Assembly: GCA_019918135.1 (NCBI GenBank)
Contig: WBZZ01002164.1
Coordinates: forward strand, 385,001-449,000
DNA length: 64,000 nt
Origin: Paulinella micropora
Taxonomy: Eukaryota > Cercozoa > Imbricatea > Euglyphida > Paulinellidae
Reading direction: 5' to 3'
Shown: one piece after another, positions 1-11,868 of the stretch
How the letters are laid out: every line of letters begins with the position of its first letter
Position numbering within the stretch: the first letter of the stretch is position 1
Notes under the pieces: generated by a model
Database searches by the model: none
Told to the model about the DNA's origin: nothing
What the model saw: the letters and a program-made list of their open reading frames with translations, nothing else
Translations under genes and position numbers: made by a program

Positions 1-775
1 TATAACTCGCATAGGGTGGGTTTTTCTAATTGCTTGCTATCTCATACACCAACGAAGTCTGTGCTCGGTCTGCTGGTGTTGAAGTGCGGTGGTGCAGGAG
101 GCGTGGCTGTACGGCGCGACACAGGGCGCCGACTCTGTCTTGGGACCTCTAGCGCCCACCGGCCACACAGGTGCCGCAACAACCCTGTCCTCTAGAAACC
201 CCAAGCCCCCATCACCATCCTCAATGTGTCCGTGTTTGCCAACGCTATGCCATACTCGATTGACTTGTTGGACTGTAGAGAAACTTGCTTGGCAAGTCCC
301 TGTCTTGGAATTGTTGGCTTGCTCTCAGGAGACGTGGTGAAGGGTCGGCTGCTGCGTTGGGACACAGTCGTGAACTTGAAACAGGCCCTGCAGCACTCGG
401 ACGCACGCTATGGTCGAATTGCTTGCAAGATGGAAAACGTTCAGAAAGTTATGTCCTTCAGAAACACCTGTGTATTGCGTCTGCATACACGTTTTCCAAT
501 GTCTGTAGAGAATATATGACTCATGCAATTCAGGCAGGGCATGTTGCGCATCTACTTGCACGTGCGAGAGATCTATCGAGGCGGGAGAGGCACACGTCGC
601 TAGGAGGTCGGATCTCTGATGTGGTTTGCACTGGCAGAAACAATGAGATCGTCTCAAGGAGCGGAGCAAGTGCAGGTGCGCTTGCCATATCAAGAGAGTT
701 GTAAAGAAAGCGAAAGATCTACTATCGACCATTACCACTCCATGTCGTCAAAAGCTCACTGCAGGCCAGGACGTC
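1..775. other. Unassigned stretch left of the microsatellite cluster
   Basis: Open frames of 80-140 codons exist on both strands, but none shows a domain or motif I recognise, and they overlap one another. The stretch may hold upstream exons of the patatin-like gene, since that gene's first recognisable exon at 1236 begins with a splice acceptor rather than a start codon. I could not link any of these frames to that exon with a convincing donor site. Confidence 0.3.
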
Positions 776-789
776 TCAAGTTAAACAAT

Positions 790-1001
790 TAGAGGTGGAT
801 GGACAGGTGGATGGATAGATGATGTGTGAACGGATGCTGCTGGATGGATGAGTAATTGATGAATGGATGGACGGATGAATGGATGATGACGCGGAGATAG
901 TTACATATGTTTGGGCCATCAGCGCTGCATATCCGAGGACATACACATTCATTCCATCGGGGTAACTAGGCAGCGGGCTGGAGGGAGATAGATAGACAGA
1001 C

Positions 1002-1083
<82 letters not shown>

Positions 1084-1084
1084 T

Positions 1085-1124
<40 letters not shown>

Positions 1125-1140
1125 GTGGTGGTGATGGTGG
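790..1140. repeat. Microsatellite cluster: GGAT, GATA and GTA tracts
   Basis: Degenerate GGAT/GATG repeats (about 790-885) are followed by a near-perfect GATA tract (about 985-1083), a GTA tract (about 1086-1122) and a short GGT-rich tail. The long frames on the minus strand here encode only Tyr-Leu-Ser-Ile and Thr runs and are repeat artefacts. Confidence 0.95.
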
Positions 1141-1235
1141 TGGTAGCGTCAAGGTTCCTAGAGAAGCCCAGCTTGCCGATGTCTGCGCACCACGCAAGCA
1201 TAAATGCGCGAGCTGGGTCTATCTTTTGCTGCTAG

Positions 1236-1460
1236 CTGGAGCGTCGTGTGGTGTGTGCGGTGCTGCGAGATGGCTCGACGCAAGAGGCCTACGCGTACGT
1301 CACGGCAGCGGCGGCAGGCGCGGCGGTGGCGGGCGGCGCGGAAGCGGCAGTGGAAGTGCCCACCAGCGTTGAGCAGCTGCTGCGCCTCGGCCGCGCCGCT
1401 CAGGACGCTACCGGACAACCACCCTGGGGCAGCCCTACCGCTGGTGTGTATGTATGTATG

Positions 1461-1492
<32 letters not shown>

Positions 1493-3857
1493 TGTATGTT
1501 ATGTATGTGATGTATGTGATGTATGTGATGTATTAATGAAAGCATAAGCATACGAAAATATAGGTTCGAGAAATGCATGGAAACAGTTGTTGTGACATCT
1601 ATCTGAATTTCTTGTTTATCACTACCTTGTTGCTGTTGTGTGCTGCTGGCCCTTTTTGTGTTGTGCAGGTGTCTCGATGGACGAGCAGTGGCTGGTCTGG
1701 CTGGACTCGCCACCGCCGCTGGCGCGCCGCCTCGCGGCCGTGCTCGCCGCCCGCGCTCAGCGCCTCGCCTCCGCGTGGCTCAGCAGAGAGGTCCGCAGCA
1801 TTTGCTACACGTGCCATGATACCACAGTATGACATGTGATCACGTTTGATGAATCATACACGTTTGGTTGCTGTCATGTCTGGCGTGTGTGGACAGGAGC
1901 AGCTGGAGCAAAAGGGGGTTGCGGCCAGGCGCTTTTTCCCACGGGACGTGGACATGGTTCTCGCTGCGTGCGTAGTGCAAAGTCCTTCCCGTTGCACGCG
2001 TCTGCGCTGTTCCCATGCGCACGTGACACGGTCTGCTGCACAGGTGGTGTCAGGGTCGGGCTTCAAGGCGCTGTACTACCTGGGCGTGATGCAGGTGTCC
2101 CCTTGCCGCCGTGCCCAAGCTCCTGGCTCGCCTGCCAAGGCCTCTTTGCTCCTGCCCCTTTTTTGTTTGTAGAAAATACATCAGGACACATTCTGCTCAC
2201 ATACATCTAAATAAATGCGTACATCTGCACGTACGTGCTACCTTCCCGCACATGTAACATGAGGTGTTGGAGAGCCTGGTGGCGCGAGGCCGCTTGACCT
2301 TCCACCGCTTCGCCGGCGGCTCCAGCGGCGCGCAAACGCCCTGCCAGATACTCATGACCAACCTGACCAACACGGTCGAGGTGCACCTGGCCTACGGTCA
2401 CTGTCGCGACTCGCTGCCACACACGCAGCTAAACCTGAACAAACAAATTGATAGTCTGAAGCGATAACCGTCAGCACAGAGAAGGAATGAAACTAGCAGT
2501 GTGAGAGCTAGCGGAGGCTAGTACACAGGAATGCGTAATGTAGACATGTATTAATCGTACCTGTTCATGGTAAAATATTACATACATTACTTGTATTTTT
2601 AACGCAATACATTACATCAAGCTGTGAGATTCAAGGAGTTTTGTACATAAATATACGATAGCAAACAGGTACACATAGATATATACTGCTGTTGGCTTCG
2701 ATATGATGTGGTGTTTGTTGGTTTCTGACAGGTACACATAGATATATACTGCTGTTGGCTTCGATATGATGTGTCGCGTGCGTTGCGTCCCGTTGCTGTC
2801 GGTGCATGCAGTGTGCAGGCCTGTGCTGTGCACGCGCCACAATTCATGCGGTGGGGTGGGTGTGTGCAGGCTTGTTGTGCCAGCGCTACACGCCAGGACA
2901 GAACTTCGCGCGGGGCGGGCTCAACACGGAGCGCAACTGGTCTCTGCTGCCTTGTCCTCTACCGCTCGCTTTTATTACTGTCCAGGCGACAAAGCCGCAT
3001 TTTGTTTCTGTGTTCATCTTATTTCGTTTCAGTTTTCTGTGTTATTGGTTGTTCCTGTTGTTTCTGTTTCTTTTTTTTTGTGTATTTGTGTGTTCGTTTC
3101 GTTTTTTGCTTAGTTTGTTTCCGATGTTTGTTGCTTTTGTTGTTTGTTGCTTTTGTTGTTTGTTGCTTTTTTTGTTTGTGGCTTTTGTTGTTTGTTGCTT
3201 TTGTTGTTTGTTGTTGTTGTCTTTGTTGTTGTTGTTGACGATGAGATGATGACGATGATGATTATGGTTGACTTTTTTGTTTTTGTTTTTGTTTTTGTTT
3301 GGCGTGCGTTATCTTTGATTGTCTTTCAAGTACCACAGGGATGAAGTCAGGCCCTTGGCGGCTGCGGTTGGGACTGGTTTCCTCACAAGGGGTGGCTGTT
3401 GCAGGAAGCAGCTGACAGACTGGCTCTTCACGCGGCACAAGGGCCGGCTGCGGGAGCTGGACGGGCGCATGTTCCTCTCGGTCAGCGTGCTGCGGTGGAA
3501 CGGGCCGCAGCACGTGCAGCACTCGCAGTACTCCGGGCAGGAGGTCATCCTCTAGTGCTTGCTCGGCTTTGTTTGCGTTGCCTGAAGCAAAGGCAGCATG
3601 CCCACGCAGCCGCTTTGCCTGCACGGCTGGGCTGTTGGCTGTGGCCAGGAACTGTCGCGGCAGGCCTTCTATGCTACGGGGACCGTGCTGGCCAAGTACG
3701 GCCCGCACTGGGCCACCGACGGCGGCGTCTCACAATTCATCCCCCTGTTTCCGACCAAAGGCTGCCCCGACCTGACCCCCCCCCGCCCCTCCATCGATCT
3801 TCCTTTTTTGTCTTTTTTTCACTGTATCATGTTTTCCCTCACCCTCCCTCTCTGCTC

Positions 3858-3911
<54 letters not shown>

Positions 3912-4131
3912 ATGCTACTCTTGTTTCCTCATTCTCTCTTATTTTACGCTTCTTTTCTCCCAAGGGGTGTGTACATATTTCATATGCACGTACATATCCT
4001 GTTTTTCTCTCTCCTCTCTCCATACACTTCCTCCAGCCTTCCTTGCCCTTCTTCTTCTTCTTCGTCTTCTTCTTCTTCTTCTTCTTCTTCTTCCTGCTGC
4101 TGCTGCTGCTCCTCCTCCTCCTCCTCCTCCC

Positions 4132-4168
<37 letters not shown>

Positions 4169-4663
4169 TCTCTTTCTTTATTTATTTATTTATTTCTTTA
4201 TTTCTTTCTTCAAACGTACAAACTCACACAGTTTTATTTCTCTGATTGCAGACGCTCCACGCTCACAAATGGTGGTGCAGCCACTGCTGTCCAAACAGGT
4301 GCACTCATTGACAAAGGAATCAGCACTGATAGCACCTTACTCATCACTATCGAAAAGGACAGCACAAGACAGACAGTCAGATACCCAAAAACCTTGATCG
4401 CACCACTCATCACTATGACGGCGAGTCAGTGACCTGTGTCTTGAATGGCTTGGCTGGTCTGCTTGTGCATTGGCCAGGTGCCCTTGTCCATGGTCTTCCA
4501 CTACAACATCGAGCAGGCCCTGCGCGCGATGTGGCAGGGACAGGACGACATCGCAGCCTTCCTAGACCGCTTCCTCTCTCCTACACACCAGCAGGCCCAA
4601 CACGACTCTTTTTATGGCACGAGAAAAGAGACCATTTGGATTGTTCTGCCTGAGCCATCCTGA
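1236..4663 (+). CDS. Patatin-like phospholipase, multi-exon, 5' end not found
   Basis: Lipid acyl hydrolase of the patatin family, inferred from a Ser-Asp dyad. Exons read by eye: 1236-1443, 1669-1790, 1897-1956, 2044-2094, 2264 to about 2395, 2870 to about 2938, 3405-3543, 3664 to about 3751, possibly one from 4252, and 4478-4663 ending in TGA. The first four junctions keep frame exactly. Exon 2044-2094 encodes VVSGSGFKALYYLGVMQ, the glycine-rich oxyanion segment. Exon 2264 encodes FAGGSSGAQ, a GxSxG nucleophile elbow. Exon 3664 encodes ATDGG, the DGG that supplies the catalytic Asp. Order and spacing fit a patatin domain. All introns start GT and end AG and are rich in simple repeats. The protein start lies upstream and was not identified. 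Family call is fairly secure; substrate is unknown. Confidence 0.75.
1444..1530 (+). repeat. GTAT microsatellite at an intron donor
   Basis: The intron after exon 1236-1443 opens directly with GTGTGTATG and runs into tandem GTAT units, so the repeat itself supplies the splice donor and possible alternative donors in steps of four bases. Confidence 0.8.
2665..2773 (+). repeat. 46-bp direct duplication in an intron
   Basis: Two near-identical 46-bp copies (2665-2710 and 2728-2773) beginning ACAGGTACACATAG and ending GATATGATGTG, separated by 17 bp, lie in an intron of the patatin-like gene. Confidence 0.9.
3000..3300 (+). repeat. TTTG/TTGTTTG-rich low-complexity intron
   Basis: Repeated TTGTTGTTTGTTGCTTT units followed by TTTTTG units. 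Intronic in the patatin-like gene; the polyphenylalanine/cysteine frames here are not genes. Confidence 0.9.
3781..4215 (+). repeat. Polypyrimidine CT/CTT/CTC microsatellite intron
   Basis: Long CT tracts (about 3845-3915 and 4133-4172), a CTT tract (about 4045-4092), CTG/CTC tracts and a TTTA tract make this intron of the patatin-like gene almost purely pyrimidine on the plus strand. Frames of up to 332 codons across it encode Ser/Leu/Pro runs and are artefacts. Confidence 0.9.
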
Positions 4664-4964
4664 CATCCTCATGATATCCTCATCTAACGTCAATGGCTAC
4701 TCATCACGCTCAAGATGTCAATAAACAGAAAGCAAATTATATTCAATAGTGTTTGGATCTCAAACTTTGGTGGATGCCATATACCATACATACATACATA
4801 TAATATATATATATATAATTATATATATTATATATATATAGTGCTTCTCTGTCAATGGCTGATGCATTTCTGCACATGCGCCTCCATAGTCTCACCCGTG
4901 AGGGGAGTACGAAGAATTGACGATAAGCGCTAATGACACCCCCGCAAGGGCAGTTCCAACACTT

Positions 4965-5106
4965 CCAGACGGGCCGGTATGTTCAATGAAAATACTGGTC
5001 CAGACGGATCGGTATGTTCAATGAAAATACTGGTGGCACCGACGGGAATCGAACTGGCGACAGGGCCCAGATGGTAGAACTTGACCACTGGGCTATCACG
5101 GTGTCC
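4965..5106 (-). repeat. tRNA-derived SINE remnant
   Basis: On the minus strand 5106-5035 is a 72-nt tRNA-like head with an A-box (TAGCCCAGTGG) and a B-box (AGTTCGATTCC), the split RNA polymerase III promoter. The acceptor and T stems no longer pair well, so it is not a working tRNA. Downstream (minus strand) come two 35-bp direct repeats (about 5003-5036 and 4968-5002) containing GGTATGTTCAATGAAAATAC. TA-rich microsatellites flank the unit at about 4795-4845 and 5105-5155. Confidence 0.6.
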
Positions 5107-7640
5107 ATATTATATATATATATATATAATTAAATATATAATTATATATATACGTTTGTCTGTGTGTGTGTTTTATGATCATGATCGTCATGTCGCTTAA
5201 CAGATTGTGGGAAGCGATAGCGCCGGTTACAACCCCCCTCCTTCCAACACGCAGAGTTTTGCGACTGTCCGCCAGCCACCTGACCCATAGGTGCACGGGC
5301 TGGTCTAGCAGCCCTTTATTTGGCCTTGCCGGTCGAGCCACTCCGCCACTTTTGTTGCGTTCCTAATTTTTCTGCGCTCATTCCCCTTCCTCACACTGTC
5401 CGCGCATCTGGCCAGTATTATTAATATTGATATTAGTACAATGAATATGCACGACGTCGTGAGGCTGACTCGTTCGAGTTTTCAGGCTGTTTAGTTTTTG
5501 TCACCCAGGCCTTGTGAATGACTGAGTTTGCAATCAAAGTCTGTTCTTAGGCAGCCGCCGCCTTTAGAGACTCTATTTCGCAGCTGCCGATTATACAGCA
5601 TGCCGTTGATACCGTCGGCAGCTTGAGTGAGGCCCGGGTCATGCAAGCGACAGCACTGCCATATTCGTGACCGCCGCCCGCGATCCTGCCTTCAACCGCC
5701 GCGGCAGAGGCTGCGGCGGCCCCGTCACGGTGAAGTTCGAGTCAATGCTTCAAGCAGTTCCGAGTTCGCGCCGTCGGCTCCGGGCTGACTGAGGCTCGAT
5801 TCCGGCCGGTCGCCCGTCACCGCCGGTAGTGGCCATTGTCATGTTTTAATACTACCGTGACTGAGTCTAATTTAATTTATTAACTGCTCAGGCTGATTCA
5901 ACCGATGTTAGGTATTATATTATTAATAATAATAGTTCATATACCAACGTTGAAGTATTACGTGCAGTATGATTTAGCCGGGTTATGCAGCTGGATCCCG
6001 AAACTGATTCATAACTTAATTAATATAAATCCGCTGATGTGGACCAAGTGGATATATCTGCCCCCACCGTGGCAGAGTGGGTTGTAAGTCTTGACTAGCC
6101 TCCTGCGAGGAAATTACCAACCGGCAATCAATTGAATACACACACTGCTGTCAATTGATGCTTCCGAGGTCAGGAAAGATAGCAAAAGACACTGGGACGG
6201 TCATTTCCAGTTTATTCAGTAAGCTTACTTGACAGACTACTTGTCACTGCGGCGAAACAATGTAAATTCTGAGAACTAACGAGAATATTTTAAGTGGAAA
6301 TATTACGAGTTGTGTAGCAGTTGGAGTTGTTCAAGTCAGTATGCGAAAAAATAAAGTAAAAAGGACGGAAGACTGCCACATATGACTGGGGACCGGAAAA
6401 AACAGTCTAGGGAAAAAAAGCGGAGATATGAAATGAAAAGGCAATAGTTAATATTTTCTAAAAAACTAACCCTAACCCTAACCCTAACTTCAATTCAGGA
6501 AAAGGCAATAGTTAGCATTTTCTAAAAAGCTAACTGGTAAAGGGAAATAAATTGATCTGTTAATAACAGCTTGAAAACGTAACAACTACAAGTTATGACA
6601 GTTGATAAATAAACGGCAAAATGAAATCAAGGAACTAAAAATAGAAGTGTAAACTTGAAGTAAAACTTGAAGTATAAACTTGAAGTATAAACTTGAAGAA
6701 AGTTTAACACAATATTGATAATTCGGTCTGGTACGGTAATACTATTCATTCCGATAACTTCCCCCCCCCCCCCCTCCCCCCAGACCATAACGGTGGGTTG
6801 GAGTTGCGATCGAAACGAATCTTATTAACAGATGATTGACCGCTTGATATGTGATTAAGTATAAAAAGAAAATGAATCAAAAAGATTGCAGATGTAGATC
6901 AATGCGCGATTATGTGCGTGCGTATATGTGTCAGCGCAATGATCAAGAAGGTAATATCAACATGCAGAGGCAGGACATATAGTATACCAAACATACATCA
7001 TGAGTAGGAGCGTAGAGCCAACACTATCACTACGTGTTCAAAGCGGTAATAGCATTGTGTGACCTGCCTCAGCTGATTCCATTCAAAGTATGAGAATATT
7101 ACTGTCATACAAGCCTGTAGAAAACACTTGTTGGGTGAGAGTTAAGTGGTATAAAAAGGAGTCAGTCGAGGATTCAAAAACAAAAACCACTTGAGAGTCT
7201 ACTTCGATTTCAGAGTCTTGAAGACATGGAATTCGTAGTTCTTACCGTTGTAAGGTTTGCGTAAACGTTTTAGCTGGTCGAGGATGATGTAGCCCATAGA
7301 CTTGTTGCTGGAGTTCGGCTTGAACTGGATGTTTCCATTACAACGAAATTTACCGAGTAATCATTTCTGACGGCAGTTACACCTTGTAATGATTTTCGTT
7401 AGGACTGATCATTATCTTATTTCGATAAGACTGACATTACTGACTTTACTGATTTTTGCTGTAGGGTTAATAGGACAATTACTCATGTCAGCCGACCTCG
7501 TGCTTCAGTTTACCGCCAATAAAAGAGCGGAAATTTATTTCATCTCAGTAAATTCTCACAATCTGCTCATCCATCAACTACCGAAGTGAACCGGCTCTAA
7601 CCCGGCCTCTGCCAACTAGACTACCGGATTTATTATTACA
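5107..7640. other. Intergenic DNA with no recognisable gene
   Basis: GC-rich patches (5,550-5,850) and AT-rich patches alternate. Seen here: a second tRNA-like A-box (GTGGCAGAGTGG near 6068) without a matching B-box, short tandem AAACTTGAAGT units near 6650-6705, a C-rich tract at about 6761-6781, and the telomere-like tract listed separately. The last few hundred bases may be the decayed 5' LTR of the gag fragment that follows, but no matching 3' LTR was found. Confidence 0.5.
6436..6534. repeat. Interstitial telomere-like tract between 35-bp direct repeats
   Basis: Positions 6466-6488 hold CTAACC units (TTAGGG-type telomere sequence on the other strand), just under four units. The tract overlaps the end of a 35-bp sequence at 6436-6470 that is repeated with few changes at 6500-6534. 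Such a layout is typical of telomere sequence inserted or exposed during double-strand break repair. Confidence 0.8.
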
Positions 7641-7641
7641 T

Positions 7642-7652
7642 AGGGTTATGAG
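7642..7652 (+). promoter_or_regulatory. Candidate retroelement primer-binding site
   Basis: AGGGTTATGAG resembles the complement of the initiator tRNA-Met anticodon arm, the primer used in half-tRNA form by copia elements. It directly precedes the gag frame, as in the two other Ty1/copia families of this window. Confidence 0.4.
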
Positions 7653-9140
7653 TGCTGCTGCTACTTAGTAACTACCAGAGAAAAGGACGAGGCGACTATT
7701 GTTCTGCAAGGGAAAGCGCCGGCGTTCATCGACGGAGTTAAGGGACGGAGCTGGGACGACTGGTACGCACAGGTGCAAGTGGACCTGAGCTCGGTGGAAT
7801 GTTGGGAGTATGTTGCGCCCCTGAAGGAGATTCTAGCGTGGCGATCGGAGGTGGAGGCGGAGTCAAGCGCTGCGTCACCTGCCCGTGGCGACGGAGAGGA
7901 GGAGAAGGATAATAAGTCCCGAGCCAAGTCTGGGAAGAAGGGGACGGAGGCTAGGCAACCGGAGCCTGGCCCTGAACCGGCTATTCGCCTCACCATGGTT
8001 CAACGGCGCAAAATACTAGCCAGAAGGGCGCAAATATTCATGTGGCTGTACAAAGCCCTTGAGTATGGGTCACAGGCCGAGCGGATTGTCCGTCATCCAG
8101 TCAGAGAGCCTACGCTGAGGCCGGAGGAGATAATCAACATCCTGCGGCAAAGATACCAGGGCACCGAGGTGCATCAGATGCAGAGAAGGAACAGCCTGGT
8201 GAGCAACTGGCAATTTAATATGAAGGACGATATGATGGCTCAACTTCGAGACTTTACCACGCACTGTGACTTCTTGGAAGATCATGGGGAATCGGTCGGA
8301 GTCAGCATGCAGATGCAATTCATCAAGACTGCGTTGGCGAAGTGTGCTGAGAAGCACTTGTGGAAACCTTTCCTCGATGCGCAGGTGGCGGAACCGTCAA
8401 GAGACTGGGACTCCTGCGAGCACGCCTTCCAGCGGCGGGCCATAGCCAACGAGGCGCAGCGATCTGCAAGCAAGGAAGAGACGGTGATGTGGGTAGGATC
8501 ACAGGCGAAGGAGACTAAGGGCGAAAAGGGCAAGGTGAAGCTGGAATGCTACAACTGTGCGAAGCCACATAAGTACTTCAGATGCATGGAGAAATCTCGG
8601 ATCCCTGGACACGACCATGTGAGCAAGAGCTGTCCTACGCTAAAAGACAGGTACCGCAAGAAATTTCCGAAGGGAGACAAGCATCAGAAGGAAACTGCCA
8701 AAGACGATGGCGGGAAGGACCAAGGGCGCAAGGGAACGAATGCCGGGAAGCGCCCTCCCGCCGCGGCCGTGTCGTGTATGGCATTCACCCTGCAAGGAAG
8801 AAGACAAACAATGGAGGAGCCTGTTCCAAGAAGTATGGATGGAGATGTGTACCTGGCGCCGGCGGCGGATGGATCTGGGCTGCGTCGCGTACCTAAGAAG
8901 GGTGAGAAGTCGTATGGATATGCGTTCATGGCGCAGCAGGACACACCGTTCTTGTTCGCTGGGCCACCGGAGAGGGAGATCGAAGGGGACCATAGCAACG
9001 GGAGGGTGCACTAGCACCAATTTCTTCTAGGCCTATTGAACCTAGAATTGAGCGGCCTTCGTATGTGCCTGATTCACATGTTCGCGCTCAGAGTGTTGAG
9101 CAAGAAAGGCGCATAGGTCGCAAGCGTCGTAGGGACTGGT
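7644..9140 (+). pseudogene. Ty1/copia-type Gag fragment with short pol tail
   Basis: A frame open from 7644 to the stop at 9012-9014 encodes a Gag-like protein. The N-terminal part (SWDDWYAQVQVDLSSVECWEYV) has the W..W...L...WEYV pattern of copia-type Gag. A zinc knuckle at about 8548-8586 reads CYNCAKPHKYFRC, that is C-x2-C-x3-H-x4-C, one residue shorter than the canonical x4-H spacing. A lysine-rich tail follows. No ATG opens the frame near its start. After the stop, about 9030-9140 encodes in another frame a basic end (EQERRIGRKRRRDW) that looks like the C-terminus of a polyprotein. Protease, integrase and reverse transcriptase are missing, so this looks like an internally deleted copy. 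Family assignment is moderate. Confidence 0.6.
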
Positions 9141-11650
9141 AGTTAATAAAACGAATTTTCAACTGTTAGAAATTCAAAAATAATTTGAATTTGAAATTTA
9201 AAAATATCAAAATAATTAAATAAGTGAATATATTATTTAGTTTATTAATTAATATATTTTAAAATTTTAATTCAAGTTACTTCAAGTTGCCACCGTTCAG
9301 TCCAGAGAGTAACTGTCTCACTAACGGTTATAAATTCAAATATAATTTGAATTTGAAATTCAAAATCATCAAAATCATAAATAAATTTATTATTTAGTTT
9401 CACTGCAAAAAAACATTAATTGAAGGTGTTTGGTAACCGATGTGCATAAAAGTGTATGAAAGGTTATGAAAGGTGTATGAAAGGTGTATGAAAGGTGTAT
9501 GAAAGGTGTAAACGACCGTTAAGCAGTTTGAAAATGTGAAATAATTTCAAAACTTCAAAGGAAGTAGTTTGAATATGTTTTCCAATTATTAAACTATTTT
9601 TTTTTTTAACAACACATCCTGTGTGCTCGAAAACTAGACCAGAGCGTTGATTAGTGTATTTTTGGTGTAAAATGAGATAACAGTCGAAAAAACCGTTATA
9701 AGTAACGGAAAAAGTTGCGGATTTCATCCAACATTTTTTAAGCGCTTTAATATGAATTAATCTTTTATTTCGTCATGAAAAATATATATTTCAATGTATG
9801 AAAAAATCCTGAAGGTCAGCCTTCGGGTTGGCCCTTACTATATCCTGTCGCACTGGTTCCCTCCGTAGAGGTAGCATGTTGGCTGCAAGTCAAGGTGTGG
9901 CAGCCCCTTATCAAGGGCGACACCTGTGGACAATGTAAAAAGGTTTGAGGACAATAAGGGAGTGGATGTAGGCACAAAAGACTTGTTCGGTTGCCATGTT
10001 GGCACAAATGTTGACAAATTTACCGGTGGTTCCGGACATTTTTTTCCAAAAGTTGCTGAGCAGCAGGTGGTGCTGTTTCCGGTTTTTCGTTCCTGGTGTG
10101 CTATCTGTGGTGTGTGTTCCGGCAGTTTGAGCTGGGCAGCAGTTTAGGGACATCGTATGCGTCGTTTTCTGCGTTTATGGTGCAGTGGCTTGGACGTTCA
10201 TAGGACTTCGTTGGACATTGCTGAACTGTGGGAAAGTGAAGGGGGCAAATGTTATTGTTAATGGACTGGGGTTAAGCTTTAGTCGGTGACTTTCAGTATT
10301 GGTATTTGCAAAGGTGCGGGCAAGGTTGGATGTATGTTGTTGGTAAGCAGCCTTCGTTTTTGGCGATGGTGGACGTTGAGTTTTCCTTATTGCAGTCGGA
10401 CGGGACAAGGACTTTTAGCGTTGGAATTGGGAAGCAAAGGAAGGGGGGGAAGTAAGGAAATTTATTTCTTTTCTGTTGCTCGTGTTTCGGCGGAGCTTTT
10501 GTTTAGTTTGGGAAGCAGCAGGACTGCTAGTCGTCGTTTGCTGTGACAGTTCTGGACGTAGGGGGAGAACAACGTACGTCATAGGAATTATTTTGTTTTT
10601 GTTCCTTTGAGACCGGACAGTTGTTGCTCTTCTCTCTCTTCGCTCCTCTCTGACTTGCCGGCATAGGGCAAGGACCCTTGGACTCTTTTGTATTGCTCAG
10701 TTTATTTCCTTCTCTATTATATACATTAATGGATAAGGAGTTAGGGGGAGATACCTGTTTGTGTGTGTTCATATTTTCATACGTGTTTTGCTTTGGGCAG
10801 TTTTGTGAGTAAGAATTGCTTTATCGTCGTGGTAGTTGCGGCGAGTATGTGCGAGTTATTATTTGGCACGAATGTGTGAGGATCGTATTTACATAGTACG
10901 TCGTGTTTGCTTTGTGAGTATGAATTGCTTTATCGTTGTGGTTGTTGCGGCGAGTATGTGTGTGTTATTATTTGGTGGAGGAGACATACGCCTACGTGAG
11001 GAAGTTTGTTTATTGTGCTTATGTGTTGCTATATTGCCGAACTGCACTGGAGACGTAGGATAGCTCACTTGCTTATCTTGTTTTATTTATATATTACTAC
11101 TAGTTTGTTCTTGTGCTTGTCAGCATCTCGTCCGTTTACTTGGTTGTTCTCGTCACCTGACACTGTTGAACATACATTAATTAATGTATTGACGTTGACA
11201 TATACATATATGTATCTTCATATCGTGTGTTGGTCATTTCCCGTGCAGCGAATGGTGTGGATTGCATAGTATGCGATATTGAGAATGATGTTTATGTGCG
11301 CATTGCTTAACGTTGTGTTTAAGGTTTTGCTGTTTGAATCATCTTGTGACCATATGTTATTCACAATCAACTTGTTTGGCTGTTGTCACGAGTCTGGCTT
11401 TGACATTTACTATGTTGGCTCATATCGGCCGCTATTCCTAAATAGGTGGAGCAATTGACAAATTTATTACAATAATATAGTATTTAGTCATATCGGCCTC
11501 TATATGTTTTTACATAGTTATTAATATTTCTGGCATTGGTGGCAGTCAGTTCCTTCATAGGACTGATCATTGCTTTACCTATTATACTCAGTTGTATTTC
11601 CTTTATTCAAGTTTAGGCGGGTAGTTGATAGTATATAGTTCAATTTGATT
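9141..11650. other. Intergenic DNA with no recognisable gene
   Basis: AT-rich at first. It contains two related copies of an AATTTGAATTTGAAATT-bearing unit (about 9166-9241 and 9330-9400), a run of ATGAAAGGTGT units (about 9458-9510) and the duplication at 10,803-10,976. Frames are short and unremarkable. Confidence 0.5.
10803..10976 (+). repeat. Diverged 66-bp duplication
   Basis: TTTGTGAGTAAGAATTGC at about 10803 and TTTGTGAGTATGAATTGC at about 10911 open two copies of a sequence that continues through GCGGCGAGTATGTG to a shared TTATTATTTGG. About 42 bp separate the copies. Confidence 0.8.
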
Positions 11651-11868
11651 TGTACTATCCCCAACGATAGCTCAATGGAAGAGTAAGTCGGTAATATAAC
11701 CAAACACAGTCCTCAAAAAAGAGAATGATGTCTCGTTATATTAGCTCAGTGACGCAAAGACAAAAAGCCGCCAAAAGACCAGGATCACATTGGCATTTCA
11801 GACGTGTCCGGCCAGACGAAATCTATAAATAAGTTTTTTACCGGATAATTCGGGGGGTGATGTCCACA
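11651..11868 (-). repeat. 3' LTR of the gypsy element
   Basis: 218 bp, TG...CA ends. By eye it differs from the 5' LTR by three substitutions and one 8-bp indel, which points to a fairly recent insertion despite the broken frames. Confidence 0.9.

Noticed and set aside
325-738. 137-codon minus-strand frame near the left end
   Set aside because: No recognisable motif, overlapped by plus-strand frames of equal length, no splice or start context supporting it.
776-1201. Long Tyr/Ser/Ile-rich frames over the GATA tract (also at 24.4-25.1 and 25.35-25.8 kb)
   Set aside because: They are translations of tetranucleotide repeats, open in several frames at once, with no other protein features.
3399-4397. 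332-codon plus-strand frame with polyserine
   Set aside because: It crosses patatin-like exons in the wrong frame and a pure pyrimidine intron.
11660-11700. tRNA gene in the gypsy LTR (TAGCTCAATGGAAGAG resembles an A-box)
   Set aside because: No B-box at the right distance, and the sequence is simply part of both LTRs.
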